The position numbers and the translations under genes were made by a program. Below are positions 26,760 to 36,122 of a stretch of DNA of 64,000 bases, piece after piece (position 1 is the stretch's first letter; every line of letters starts with the position of its first letter). The notes below the pieces were generated by a model. The model was given only the letters and a program-made list of their open reading frames with translations, was not told the DNA's origin and ran no database searches. This stretch comes from Rhizosphaericola mali (lineage in GTDB: Bacteria; Bacteroidota; Bacteroidia; Chitinophagales; Chitinophagaceae), in contig NZ_CP044016.1 of assembly GCF_004337365.2 (NCBI RefSeq), positions 4,197,507 to 4,261,506 of the forward strand. Direction: 5' to 3'.

Positions 26760-27299
26760 TTATTTATTGTACAATTTGTATTCACCGGTTAAAGTTTGGG
26801 TAGAGTCCATTTTATTCCAAACTTTAAACTTGGTCAGGTAGTAATTGAAATTTTGATCTGCTTTTGTGACAGTAGCTTGTATTCTAATAATATTTGCCTT
26901 TTCTAAAGGAATGGCAGGTTGCCCTTCAAACATATCTTTTACATCTAGTGCAACTTGGTTATTGTCTGTAGCAATATTTTCACTGCCTCCTAGCGCAATT
27001 TTTCCGTCCTTACCTTTCCAACCGTCAACAAGCATTCTTAATTCTATGACTTCTCCAACTTTTACATTGTTGCTGTCATTGACTAGGGAGCCATTTGAAC
27101 GCATCATATAAGCTTGTTTTACCGCTAATCCACCAGATCCCTTTACTTGGATGTTATTTCTGATTACAATGCCCGCAGAGTCTTTAGATTCTGAGGTTTC
27201 AAATACAGTGACTTTTTCTTCTTTTTTGTTGCTGCAACTAAATACCGCGCCAAGGCCTAATGTAATAGCTGCCACAATCAGAATCGTTTTTCCTTTCAT
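26760..27299 (-). CDS. Putative lipoprotein, function unknown
   Basis: 179 residues. Signal peptide MKGKTILIVAAITLGLGAVF followed by a lipobox-like SCS, so probably a lipidated periplasmic or surface protein. The rest is a small beta-rich domain with repeated hydrophobic strands (KVGEVIELRMLVDGWKGKDG; IIRIQATVTKADQNFNYYL). A -7-like TATCTTCG on the minus strand (27325-27318) lies 19 bp upstream of the start. No known domain recognised. Single-gene unit between two terminators. Confidence 0.75.
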   Translation of the reverse strand: MKGKTILIVAAITLGLGAVFSCSNKKEEKVTVFETSESKDSAGIVIRNNIQVKGSGGLAVKQAYMMRSNGSLVNDSNNVKVGEVIELRMLVDGWKGKDGKIALGGSENIATDNNQVALDVKDMFEGQPAIPLEKANIIRIQATVTKADQNFNYYLTKFKVWNKMDSTQTLTGEYKLYNK

Positions 27300-27360
27300 A
27301 TAAACTTTAATGTACAGCGAAGATAAAAGTTATTTCAAATAAGAAATGTTGTAAAAAATA

Positions 27361-27390
27361 AAAAATGCGTACCAATTGGTACGCATTTTT
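27361..27390 (-). terminator. Terminator of the TonB-dependent receptor gene
   Basis: 30-bp perfect palindrome AAAAATGCGTACCAA/TTGGTACGCATTTTT, 24 bp past the receptor stop, with an A-rich plus-strand flank giving a U-run in the minus transcript. Confidence 0.85.
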
Positions 27391-27413
27391 ATGGATTTAT
27401 TGTTTGCTTGTTT

Positions 27414-30293
27414 TTAAAAGTTGAATACTAATTTGGTCCACATACGCATACCGTTAAATCCCATTTGTACGTTGTCAAAATAACCACCTGTAGGGAAATC
27501 ATTCCATGAATTGGCTCTTGCTCCTTTTGTGTAAGCTGGATCTGGGTGTACATTGAATATGTTATCTACACCTACTACCCAATTTACAGATTTGGAAAGT
27601 ATAAAACTCATGTATAGATCTGTGGTAAACTTGCCATTATATTTGAATATTTCTGGTACTACGCCTGATTCATTGTCTAATTCTACATAAGGATCATATC
27701 CAAGACCTGCATTGGAAATGCCATCTCCACCTGCTTCGCCAGCTGCAGCACCTGGTACAGTTGCATAGCCATATCCTGTTTTTTCAATCTTACCCCAATA
27801 GGTTAAACGACCTCCAATTGAAAATTTACCCACGCCATATTCTGGATTGAAAATAAATTTTTGGCCAGGAGCGCTTGCTCTTAAATTATATTGAGCCTGT
27901 GTGCTAAAAAACTGTTGCGCTGCTAGGTATGATGTACCCAATTCTGTAGGAACATTAATTTTATCAATGGATACTTTTTGGATATTGCCTGTAAATAATA
28001 CATTAAAGTGTTGGTCGCTCCAGCGATGATGGTAGTCCAAAACTACATCGATACCTTTGTTGGTTGTATTCACTGCATTGGCGAAGAATATAGCTTGTGC
28101 TAATGAATTTGCATTCATATAATCAGTTAAGGCAGGAGTAGAGGCATCATAGGCTCCCGTAGTAATTATACGATTTTTCATCTTGATGAGATATCCATCT
28201 ATTGTGGCTGTAAATTCTCTACTTGCTTGCCAAGTAAATCCTAAACTATAGTTCGTGGAGGTTTCTTGTTTTAGTTTAGGAATTCCCGCAAGTCTTGCCA
28301 AGTCACTATAATTAGGAACTATTTTTTGATATACTAATTCTCCTTTTGAAATTACCGTGTTGGTATTACTAAAATTTAATTCTTGTAAAGATGGTGCGCG
28401 GAAGCCAGTGCTAAATGAACCACGGATATTAAAGTTGTCTGTGATTTTATATCTTGTTGCTGCTTTATATACATTTACAAATCCAAAGTCTGAATAATTT
28501 TCAAAACGTGCAGCAATATCTAATAACCAACGTTTTGTCAAATCAAATGATGCATCTAAATATCCTGCTGCGTTTGTACGGTGAGACTTAACAGCGTCAG
28601 TTGGTTGATATCCTGGATAACCTTGAGATCCTGCTGCCTTTGGTGCGCCATTAGCGTATGCAACCGAGCCATCACTATTGTAGATTGTAGGACCATCGTA
28701 AGTTGCTCCTCCATTTCTATAGGAGTCTGGCTCTCCAGCTACGATTTCATAGTTTTCATAGCGAAACTCGCCTCCAAATGATAAAGTTAGACCTTGAAAT
28801 ACATTATTAAAATGATTGGTAAAATCTAAGTTAGATACATTTAAAAGATAATTAAAACCTCCATCGTAAAATCTATTTTTATAAGCTTGGTCTGGCATTG
28901 GCAAAGATGCGTTAAATGTTTTGTTGCCATATATTTTTACTTTACTATATCCTGTGTTATTACTCAAACTCCAATCCCAAGTACCCATTTTGCCCTTCAA
29001 TCCTAGTGCTCCCGAATAGTCTTTCATATAAACATCTTCTTGTGGGTTATAGTAAAGGTTGTTGACGTCAAGAGTGTCAGAAGTTCCATCGCTACTATTA
29101 GCTAATTTCATAATACTAGGAATAAAAAGGGGGCTTCCATCGGAAGCTTCTGGGAAACGTAAAGGATTGCTGTATTTACGTGTCCATGCATATACGTTAG
29201 AATGCTTATAGTTGTATCCTCCAAATGAATATAATTTAGTTGTGGCAGATAATGGTAATTCCATATTATACATGCCGCCTCCAGATGTGACAGAACCATC
29301 TCCGAATGCACGGCGTGTTTGGATAAGGTCGTTATTATCTGGGTTGCCTCTAAATGTTTTTCCTTGGGCTAATACATTGCCTCCAATATTGACAAAGCCG
29401 CCTTTTTTTCCAAGTGCAAATCCCCAATCCATCGTGGAGTTAAATGTATTTCCATCTACTTTGCTTCCCGTGTAATATTTAGAAGGGTCATCAGAGTTTA
29501 AGGTATTGTATTTGTGGTCATAGTAGCCGCTCCAGCCAGAAGTCATCGTGAAATGGTTGACATTTTTTTTCAATACAATATTTAATACCCCTGCAATGGC
29601 ATCAGATCCATATTGCGCAGACGCTCCATCTCTTAAGACTTCTACGTGGTCTATCGCTCCTTGAGGTATGGTGCTTATGTCTACGCCTACGCCACTACTT
29701 CCACTTGTACTGGATATATAGGAGGATAAATGTCTTCTCTTTCCATTTACTAAAACGAGTGTATGTGAGGTGGACATGCCTCGAATGGTAGAGAAATCAA
29801 CGGCATCAGAGATGTCACTTCCACTATTTTTGTTATAGTTAAAAGAGGGTACCGCTAACATTAATTGTGAGTTAAGGTCGGCTCGGGCTGTTGTCGGAGC
29901 AAAATTTCCCAATTTGACTACGTCAACAGGAACGGGAGATTCAATGGATGATCTCGCAGCGCCTCTAGAGCCCACAGATACTGGAGTTAAGTCAGAAGTT
30001 AAAGCCGTTAGATTAAACGTAAGGTCATCGACGCCAGCTACTTCACTTGCTGATACATAGCCAATTGCAGTTACCGTGATTTTATCTCCTTTGGGTACTG
30101 TGATGGTAAATTTTCCTTCCGCGTTTGTAATAATTCCTTTTTTAGAGGAAGATGTTTTGATAGTAGCGCCTTCAATACCTGCGCCAGAGGGGTCTTTGAC
30201 ATAACCAGTGTAGGTTTGTGTCTGTGCTTTACTAGATAGGCTAAACAAAATACCAGAACTCAAAAAGAAAGCCTTAATCACACTTTTAAACAT
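27414..30293 (-). CDS. TonB-dependent receptor with carboxypeptidase-regulatory-like N-terminal domain
   Basis: 959 residues. Signal peptide about 1-23; carboxypeptidase-D-regulatory-like domain about 25-100 (YTGYVKDPSGAGIEGATI), typical of Bacteroidota receptors; plug about 110-235 with the conserved VEVLRDGASAQYGSDAIAGV; then a 22-stranded barrel ending in an aromatic residue (LVFNF). It has no SusD partner next to it, so it is not a SusC-type polysaccharide receptor; siderophore, cofactor or small-molecule uptake is more likely. Terminator downstream, so a single-gene unit. Its upstream region is shared with the divergent BlaI/M56 pair. Confidence 0.92.
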   Translation of the reverse strand: MFKSVIKAFFLSSGILFSLSSKAQTQTYTGYVKDPSGAGIEGATIKTSSSKKGIITNAEGKFTITVPKGDKITVTAIGYVSASEVAGVDDLTFNLTALTSDLTPVSVGSRGAARSSIESPVPVDVVKLGNFAPTTARADLNSQLMLAVPSFNYNKNSGSDISDAVDFSTIRGMSTSHTLVLVNGKRRHLSSYISSTSGSSGVGVDISTIPQGAIDHVEVLRDGASAQYGSDAIAGVLNIVLKKNVNHFTMTSGWSGYYDHKYNTLNSDDPSKYYTGSKVDGNTFNSTMDWGFALGKKGGFVNIGGNVLAQGKTFRGNPDNNDLIQTRRAFGDGSVTSGGGMYNMELPLSATTKLYSFGGYNYKHSNVYAWTRKYSNPLRFPEASDGSPLFIPSIMKLANSSDGTSDTLDVNNLYYNPQEDVYMKDYSGALGLKGKMGTWDWSLSNNTGYSKVKIYGNKTFNASLPMPDQAYKNRFYDGGFNYLLNVSNLDFTNHFNNVFQGLTLSFGGEFRYENYEIVAGEPDSYRNGGATYDGPTIYNSDGSVAYANGAPKAAGSQGYPGYQPTDAVKSHRTNAAGYLDASFDLTKRWLLDIAARFENYSDFGFVNVYKAATRYKITDNFNIRGSFSTGFRAPSLQELNFSNTNTVISKGELVYQKIVPNYSDLARLAGIPKLKQETSTNYSLGFTWQASREFTATIDGYLIKMKNRIITTGAYDASTPALTDYMNANSLAQAIFFANAVNTTNKGIDVVLDYHHRWSDQHFNVLFTGNIQKVSIDKINVPTELGTSYLAAQQFFSTQAQYNLRASAPGQKFIFNPEYGVGKFSIGGRLTYWGKIEKTGYGYATVPGAAAGEAGGDGISNAGLGYDPYVELDNESGVVPEIFKYNGKFTTDLYMSFILSKSVNWVVGVDNIFNVHPDPAYTKGARANSWNDFPTGGYFDNVQMGFNGMRMWTKLVFNF

Positions 30294-30616
30294 AGAAAAA
30301 AAATTAATGTGTTATAAAATGCAAATAATTAAGGAAAATAAGTAGTCAATTAACAAATAATACAAAAACAGTTGGCTTTATTCTTATTTTTTTAATCATT
30401 TTTCTCAATTCAAATCTAATTTATAAAATCTAAATATGTTAATAAATGTATAACGAATATCAAAACTTTACTAAATTGTCAATAAAGTGTCTGTTTTTTG
30501 AATAAAATCTAATACATTAAGTTTCTTGGTATTTTTTAATAAACTAATAAAATAGTTTGTGGATTAAATAAATAGAATTAATTTGCATTATATTTATTTA
30601 TGTAAAAAATTATAAT
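30294..30616. other. AT-rich divergent intergenic region (323 bp)
   Basis: Lies between the TonB-dependent receptor and blaI-like genes. Apart from the blaI-side promoter at 30556-30585, only A/T-rich sequence is seen: no hairpin, no open frame with a believable start, and no clear -7 match on the receptor side. Confidence 0.6.
30556..30585 (+). promoter_or_regulatory. Promoter of the BlaI-M56 pair
   Basis: TTTG (30556-30559), 18-bp spacer, TTAATTTG (30578-30585), one mismatch to TAnnTTTG. Start near 30589 and a leader of about 28 nt. Confidence 0.5.
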
Positions 30617-30973
30617 ATGAAAGCGTTAACAAAAGCAGAGGAGCAGATTATGCAAGTGCTTTGGAAATTGAAAGAAGCTTTTCTGAAAGATGTCGTAGAA
30701 AATATGCCCGAGCCCAAACCACATGTCAACACAATCGCAACGGTATTGAAAATATTACACGAAAAAGGATTTGTGAAAGTGGAATCTTTTAGTCGTATTC
30801 ATCGCTACTCGCCTGCAATAACTAAAGAAGCTTATTCCAATCAATCCATGACGACATTGGTCAAAAATTATTTTAGTGGATCGTACAAAAATGCGGTTTC
30901 TTTTTTAGTAGAAGAGGACAAAATTAGCGTTGACGATCTACAATTATTATTGGATCAATTGAAGAAAAAATAG
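30617..30973 (+). CDS. BlaI/MecI/CopY family transcriptional repressor
   Basis: 118-residue winged-helix repressor: MKALTKAEEQIMQVLWKL, then the recognition region HVNTIATVLKILHEKGFVKVE, and a dimerising C-terminal helix. In this family the partner sensor protease cleaves or inactivates the repressor. The partner here is the M56 protein 23 bp downstream. The target may be its own operon and possibly the divergent TonB-dependent receptor. Confidence 0.93.
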   Translation: MKALTKAEEQIMQVLWKLKEAFLKDVVENMPEPKPHVNTIATVLKILHEKGFVKVESFSRIHRYSPAITKEAYSNQSMTTLVKNYFSGSYKNAVSFLVEEDKISVDDLQLLLDQLKKK

Positions 30974-30996
30974 TCCATCATGTAAAATTATCAATT

Positions 30997-32832
30997 ATGC
31001 AACCTGTATTTATTTATCTCGGCAAAATGGTTCTTTGTTCTGGTTTGTTTTTGGGTTATTATTGGATTGCATTAAGAAACAAAAAATTTCATTACTATAA
31101 TAGATTCTATCTATTGTTTGCCGCCCTTTTCAGTTTATTTATTCCGTTTATACATTTGTCTTCTTTGATTTTTGTAACAAAGAAAAATTTTGATCCTGCG
31201 TTATTGCATTATTTATACGAAAGTGATACTTTGCCGGATGTTATAGTCCGCACCTCTCATTTTTGGGATACTTCCACGATTATTTTTTGTGCCGTTGCTA
31301 TCACCTCACTAGTCTTTATAACTATATTTTTGAAGAGTATTTCTCGTATAGTTCATTTAAAAAAAGAATTACCAGGACTGGAGCAGGATGGATTGACGAT
31401 TTATAATTCCAATTTGTCCGATGCGCCGTTTAGTTTTTTTCATTCTATCTTTTGGCGAGAAGATTTAGATATTCAATCTTCCGTCGGTGCGCAGATATTT
31501 GCACACGAGTTAGCTCATATTGAGCAAAAACATTCTTTGGATAAAGTGTTTTTACAGAGTTTATGTGCGCTATTTTGGTTCAATCCATTTTTTTGGATCA
31601 TGCAAAAAGAGATGGCAATGATACATGAGTTTATGGCAGATGAGAAGTCTGTGCAGAATCAAGATACACAAGCCTTTGCCAAAATGTTATTAATGGCGCA
31701 ATTTGGGAATACTATACTGAGTCCTATCAATCCATTTGCTTTTTCACCGATTAAAAGGAGATTGGTTATGCTTACAAAAGAACAAAAAGTGCGTTTCTCC
31801 TTTTTTCGAAGATTGATGATCCTGCCTTTATTGGCTTGTACTACACTATTATTTGCATTTAGATTAAAAGAAGAAAATTTACCCAAAATAGATTTGCAAA
31901 ACTGGGCGAAGTCTGCTGGGATAAATCTTACTCCTATTAATAATTTTGTAGGCAAAAGCCTAGGGCTAAAAATTTTACCAGATACTATAATTAGAATAAA
32001 AGATAAAACTGGAATACGTGATACGACAATTACTTCTCCCAATTCGTCTGTTTTTCTTTTGTCAGACAATCGAAAAGATACTCATCCTGATAATAAGATG
32101 AAGAGTCAGAAGATTATAGTAGAGGATGTGGGTTTAGCTCCTGCTCAAGAGGACGGTGTAAATCAAGAAAAATTAAAGGGTCGAGTTTCTGGATTAAGCT
32201 TAAAAGACACCACTAGAGTTATTGTAGTGACTGGCAGACCAAGTGCTAATGGTACGCCTCTTATAGTCATCGATGGTGTGCCAAATAAAGAGGGTGATAT
32301 AAATACGCTTAATCCAAATGATATCCAGAGTATAACCGTACTTAAAGATAAAAATGCAGAGGCTATTTATGGTTTGAAAGCAAGGAGTGGAGTAATTATG
32401 ATTACTACAAAACAAGGTCATGCAAATGCTTCAAAATCTGCCAGTGAATTGAATGATCTTATGCAAATACCTCAAGCGGATAGAGAAGTGACCGTCGTTG
32501 GGTTTGATAAGAATGCTAAGGATAATGGTATTAAAGAGGCTCGATTTAATGGTTCTTGGAGAGAATATTTGGAAAGACACTTACGTGCAGATGTGCCTAT
32601 TGAAAATAAAGCCCCAGGTGGTCGTAATTACACCGTTATCGTTTCATTTAATGTAAGTTCTACTGGAGTGATATCTAATGCGCATGCGGAAAATAATCCT
32701 GGTTACGGAACTGCAGAGGAAGCAGTTAGAATTATTCAAAATTCTCCGCCATGGAAACCAGCAACTAAAAATGGAACTCCGATAGATTGCAAACAAAGAC
32801 AACAAATTACTTTTCAAGTATTGAAAAATTAA
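30997..32832 (+). CDS. M56 (BlaR1-type) membrane metallopeptidase fused to TonB plug and TonB C-terminal domains
   Basis: 611 residues. Four membrane helices (about 5-22, 35-55, 90-110, 268-288) carry the M56 domain with the zinc motif H170-ELAH174 and downstream HEFMADEKS. A periplasmic part follows: a plug-like segment about 400-470 (TPLIVIDGVPNKEGDI, NAEAIYGLKARSGVIMITTK) resembling TonB-receptor plugs, then a TonB C-terminal-like domain about 515-611 (SFNVSSTGVISNAHAENNPG, PPWKPATKNGTPI). With the upstream BlaI-like repressor it forms a sensor-repressor pair. What it senses is unknown; beta-lactam sensing is not implied, as no penicillin-binding sensor domain is visible. Confidence 0.88.
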   Translation: MQPVFIYLGKMVLCSGLFLGYYWIALRNKKFHYYNRFYLLFAALFSLFIPFIHLSSLIFVTKKNFDPALLHYLYESDTLPDVIVRTSHFWDTSTIIFCAVAITSLVFITIFLKSISRIVHLKKELPGLEQDGLTIYNSNLSDAPFSFFHSIFWREDLDIQSSVGAQIFAHELAHIEQKHSLDKVFLQSLCALFWFNPFFWIMQKEMAMIHEFMADEKSVQNQDTQAFAKMLLMAQFGNTILSPINPFAFSPIKRRLVMLTKEQKVRFSFFRRLMILPLLACTTLLFAFRLKEENLPKIDLQNWAKSAGINLTPINNFVGKSLGLKILPDTIIRIKDKTGIRDTTITSPNSSVFLLSDNRKDTHPDNKMKSQKIIVEDVGLAPAQEDGVNQEKLKGRVSGLSLKDTTRVIVVTGRPSANGTPLIVIDGVPNKEGDINTLNPNDIQSITVLKDKNAEAIYGLKARSGVIMITTKQGHANASKSASELNDLMQIPQADREVTVVGFDKNAKDNGIKEARFNGSWREYLERHLRADVPIENKAPGGRNYTVIVSFNVSSTGVISNAHAENNPGYGTAEEAVRIIQNSPPWKPATKNGTPIDCKQRQQITFQVLKN

Positions 32833-34727
32833 GCTATTGTTTTAAGAAAATCTTCAAGTGTAGTTTCTGTTGCAAAACCAATTTTTTGCTTTAAGCGATA
32901 TTTGGTCATGCGTACGCTTTTGGATTCTACATTTAGAAGATTCCCTATTTGTTTCGCATTCATACCAAGATAAATGTAAGCACAGTATTTCAGGTCGAGT
33001 GGAGTCAATTTCTGTACAGATTTTTCATTCAAACTCTTAAAAAAATTGGGATGTACTTCTTCAATTTGAAATACTGCGTTTTCAAAATCTTTGTCAACCA
33101 TGCTCTCTTCTCTCAAAATCTTGGCAATATTTACAGAGTTTTCTGAGTGAATATTATCCTTTATCTGTCTGAGTACCTCGTTTTTATGATGTAACTGCAA
33201 CCGATTTGCAAGTATTTCTGTTTGAAGTTTTTGTTGTTGTAAGGCTAATAAATCTTGTTCAGTTTTTAGCCTTTGTCTCTCTTCCTTTTCAAATTTGATC
33301 TGCAATTCTTGCTCGTGTTTTTCGGATTGCAATTGTTTTTGTGTGGCTAAGGAGACTTGTAATTTTAATTTGATGGATTTATAAATGTAAAATGCGCCCA
33401 CAATGCCAAGTATCAATAATCCTAAATATAAAAACATCATTTTTTTACGATTATCGTCCTTTAGTTCAAATTCTTTTAAAAGTCGATCTTTCTTTTCTGA
33501 TTGGAATTCTGCTTCGTATCGTTGTGCGGCTTTAGCTTGAGTCTGATTAAATTGTTTCTCTTTAAAATTGATTAATTTTTCTTGATAAGCAAGTGCTTTT
33601 TCATAATTTTTGGAAGTTTTGTAAAATGATACAATTTTATCTAGGTAAGCGTCTAAGTCCATAAAATTGAGTGGTGATTGCATTAGCTGGGTTTGGTAAG
33701 CTTGCAGCAAATAAGATTCTTCTTGAATAGGGTTGTTATTTAAATGTGCAATTTTCGCTTTTTGCGCATAAATATTGGCAATGATGTTTAGACAATTGTT
33801 CTGTTTTTTTGGGCAATATGTTAGCGCAGAGTCCAGATTACGCTCAATTTCATTGATATCTTTTTGATCTTTGTTTTTTAATTTATAATTAATTAGATAC
33901 TCTGCTTTACTTTCATAAAGTGTGGATAATACAAAATTGGAGACTTGGTCTGGATAAGTGCGCACTATATCAAAGCTTTGATCAAGTATTTTGAATATAC
34001 TGTCTACAAATATTGCATGATTTTTTGTATTCATCATGTCTACCAAGAGATCAGATCTGTCAGAATAACAATATAGAATAAAATTAATTTCTTTAGTGGC
34101 ATTTGCATATAGCTCACTTTTATTCTGGTAATTATTGGCTTGTTCAAACTTACTCCATTCCTCATAAATCATATAAAGATTATTGTAAATTCTAGAAAGA
34201 ATGAAATTAAGATGATATTTTTCGGCAATTGGTATAATATTCATAGATAATTTCACCACTTCTGCATTACGATTAAAGGATAATTCTCTCGATAATTTTG
34301 CAAAGTTTAAATAAACCAATGCCGTGGGAGATTTTGCTTTTTGGTAATAGAAAGAGGCGGAGTCAATACAATTTTGCATTTCCACATATTTTGCCTGATT
34401 ATTATAAATCATGGAAAGATGCATATACGCATTTGTTAACTCTGTATAATCTTTATTTTCTTTTGTAAGAGCAATAAATTGTTGATTGACTTGATAGCAA
34501 AACGAAAAATTATCTTTTGTTCTTAATAAATAAATCAAGCGATCATAAGCTTCATATCTATTTTTCAGAGGTGTCTCTGGATTGTTCGCAGCTTGATATA
34601 GACTATCCTGAAATGTGATTTTCGCATCTGCACTAATGTCTTTAGTGATACATATTAGTAAGAATAAAATAGATTTTAATAAATGTTTGTAGGATATTAA
34701 AGCGTAAAATTGTTTCAAATCAATCAA
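32829..34727 (-). CDS. TPR-type membrane sensor with LuxR-like HTH output
   Basis: 632 residues. N-terminal hydrophobic leader about 14-33, then about 360 residues of TPR-like helical pairs (periplasmic), a TM helix about 428-446, a coiled coil about 450-530, and a C-terminal helix-turn-helix (LTPLDLKYCAYIYLGMNAKQ, then VESKSVRMTKYRLKQKIG). This is a one-component regulator layout common in Bacteroidota. The frame has no upstream ATG before a stop, so the start is probably TTG 34727. The stop overlaps the convergent M56 gene stop by sharing TTAA, with no terminator between. Confidence 0.85.
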   Translation of the reverse strand: MIDLKQFYALISYKHLLKSILFLLICITKDISADAKITFQDSLYQAANNPETPLKNRYEAYDRLIYLLRTKDNFSFCYQVNQQFIALTKENKDYTELTNAYMHLSMIYNNQAKYVEMQNCIDSASFYYQKAKSPTALVYLNFAKLSRELSFNRNAEVVKLSMNIIPIAEKYHLNFILSRIYNNLYMIYEEWSKFEQANNYQNKSELYANATKEINFILYCYSDRSDLLVDMMNTKNHAIFVDSIFKILDQSFDIVRTYPDQVSNFVLSTLYESKAEYLINYKLKNKDQKDINEIERNLDSALTYCPKKQNNCLNIIANIYAQKAKIAHLNNNPIQEESYLLQAYQTQLMQSPLNFMDLDAYLDKIVSFYKTSKNYEKALAYQEKLINFKEKQFNQTQAKAAQRYEAEFQSEKKDRLLKEFELKDDNRKKMMFLYLGLLILGIVGAFYIYKSIKLKLQVSLATQKQLQSEKHEQELQIKFEKEERQRLKTEQDLLALQQQKLQTEILANRLQLHHKNEVLRQIKDNIHSENSVNIAKILREESMVDKDFENAVFQIEEVHPNFFKSLNEKSVQKLTPLDLKYCAYIYLGMNAKQIGNLLNVESKSVRMTKYRLKQKIGFATETTLEDFLKTIA

Positions 34728-34877
34728 TTTAAATGCATCGGATGGTATTCTATTGGCTCAAATTAAAGAAAAAATACGGTAAGTTATACAAACCAATAAT
34801 TATATATAAGAATAAAAATAATACTTGTTTTCGCCCGAATAAATTACTTTTAGTGCCAAATTTCAATTACGTACATT

Positions 34878-36044
34878 ATGTCACTTTCATTTGAAAATAC
34901 GGAAGTTGCTTTTCGTTACAGGAATAACAAGGAATTAAAAAAAGCACATTTTTTATTTAAATCTATGGGGTCTCCATTTTTAACGAATGCGGGGATCAAA
35001 CTTACCGACATTGCATTAAAGTTTAAATTGCCCGTTAAAAGTATTATTAAGTCAACCATATTTGATCAATTTTGTGGTGGAGAGACTATTGAAGAAGCAG
35101 CTAAGACTTCTGAGATATTGGGTAGATATAATGTGAGTGTGGCATTAGATTATGGTGTTGAAGGAAAAGAATCGGAAGCTGATTTTGATAATGCAGTACC
35201 AGAATTTGTACGTGCTATTGAATATGCTGCTTCGCAAAAAAATATTCCATTTATTCCAATCAAATTAACGGGTTTCGCAAAATTTAGTTTGCTTGAAAAA
35301 GTACATTCTAGCCATAATTTAACACAAGAAGAACTAAACGCTTGGAATAGAGTTGGTAAACGTATAGATACCATCTGTGGCGCTGCGGCGCGTAACAAAA
35401 TTATGATTTTGATCGATGCGGAAGAAACTTGGATCCAAAAGCCGGTCGATGATCTTACGGATCTGATGATGGAAAAATACAATAAAGACGCCTGCTATAT
35501 TTACAATACTTATCAACAATATTGTACAGATCGATTGGAATTTTTAAAAATTTCCTTTAATAGAGCTGTAGAAAAAGGATACTATCTCGGTGCTAAGATT
35601 GTGCGCGGTGCCTATATGGAAAAAGAGCGAGCTCGTGCAGCTTCAATGGGCTATCCCTCTCCGATAAATCCAGATAAAAAAACGACAGATGAGCATTATG
35701 ATGCTGCCGTTGCGTTTTGCTTAGAACATTTGGATAAAATTACGGTTTTCATTGGTACCCATAACGAAGATAGTTGTCTAAAAGCAGTGAAGAAATTGCA
35801 AGAAAAAGGAATTCCTCCAGCCAATCCTCATGTGTATTTTGCACAGTTATTTGGGATGAGTGATAATATGACATTTAATCTCGCAGATGCTGGTTATCAT
35901 GCGAATAAATATTTGCCCTACGGACCGGTGAAAGATGTCATTCCTTATCTGATGCGAAGAGCGCAAGAAAATACTTCGGTCGCAGGACAGACCGGGCGCG
36001 AACTTTCTTTAATAGAAAAAGAAATAAAACGTAGAAAGTTGTAA
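34878..36044 (+). CDS. Proline dehydrogenase
   Basis: FAD enzyme that oxidises proline to pyrroline-5-carboxylate and feeds the quinone pool. 388 residues, the monofunctional PutA-barrel form. Conserved segments: LDYGVEGKE, FIPIKLTGFAKF, MILIDAEETWIQ, ARAASMGYPSPINP, FIGTHNEDSC, and the C-terminal substrate-binding YLPYGPVKDVIPYLMRRAQE. No adjacent P5C dehydrogenase. Single-gene unit ending at a terminator. Confidence 0.93.
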   Translation: MSLSFENTEVAFRYRNNKELKKAHFLFKSMGSPFLTNAGIKLTDIALKFKLPVKSIIKSTIFDQFCGGETIEEAAKTSEILGRYNVSVALDYGVEGKESEADFDNAVPEFVRAIEYAASQKNIPFIPIKLTGFAKFSLLEKVHSSHNLTQEELNAWNRVGKRIDTICGAAARNKIMILIDAEETWIQKPVDDLTDLMMEKYNKDACYIYNTYQQYCTDRLEFLKISFNRAVEKGYYLGAKIVRGAYMEKERARAASMGYPSPINPDKKTTDEHYDAAVAFCLEHLDKITVFIGTHNEDSCLKAVKKLQEKGIPPANPHVYFAQLFGMSDNMTFNLADAGYHANKYLPYGPVKDVIPYLMRRAQENTSVAGQTGRELSLIEKEIKRRKL

Positions 36045-36050
36045 CCAAAA

Positions 36051-36092
36051 TTAAAAATGGACGTCTTATCTTGTAAAGGCGTCCATTTTTAA
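36051..36092 (+). terminator. Terminator after proline dehydrogenase
   Basis: TTAAAAATGGACG pairs with CGTCCATTTTTAA (13 bp), loop of about 15 nt, then AT-rich tail. Confidence 0.8.
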
Positions 36093-36122
36093 TTATTGCG
36101 CCTATTATTCATTTGAAAAACC

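Noticed and set aside
30294-30616. Small RNA or extra gene in the TonB-receptor/blaI gap
   Set aside because: Only uniform A/T sequence apart from one promoter; no hairpin, no plausible frame.
30997-32832. Beta-lactam sensor BlaR1
   Set aside because: The periplasmic part is plug-like and TonB-like, with no penicillin-binding SxxK/SxN/KTG domain.
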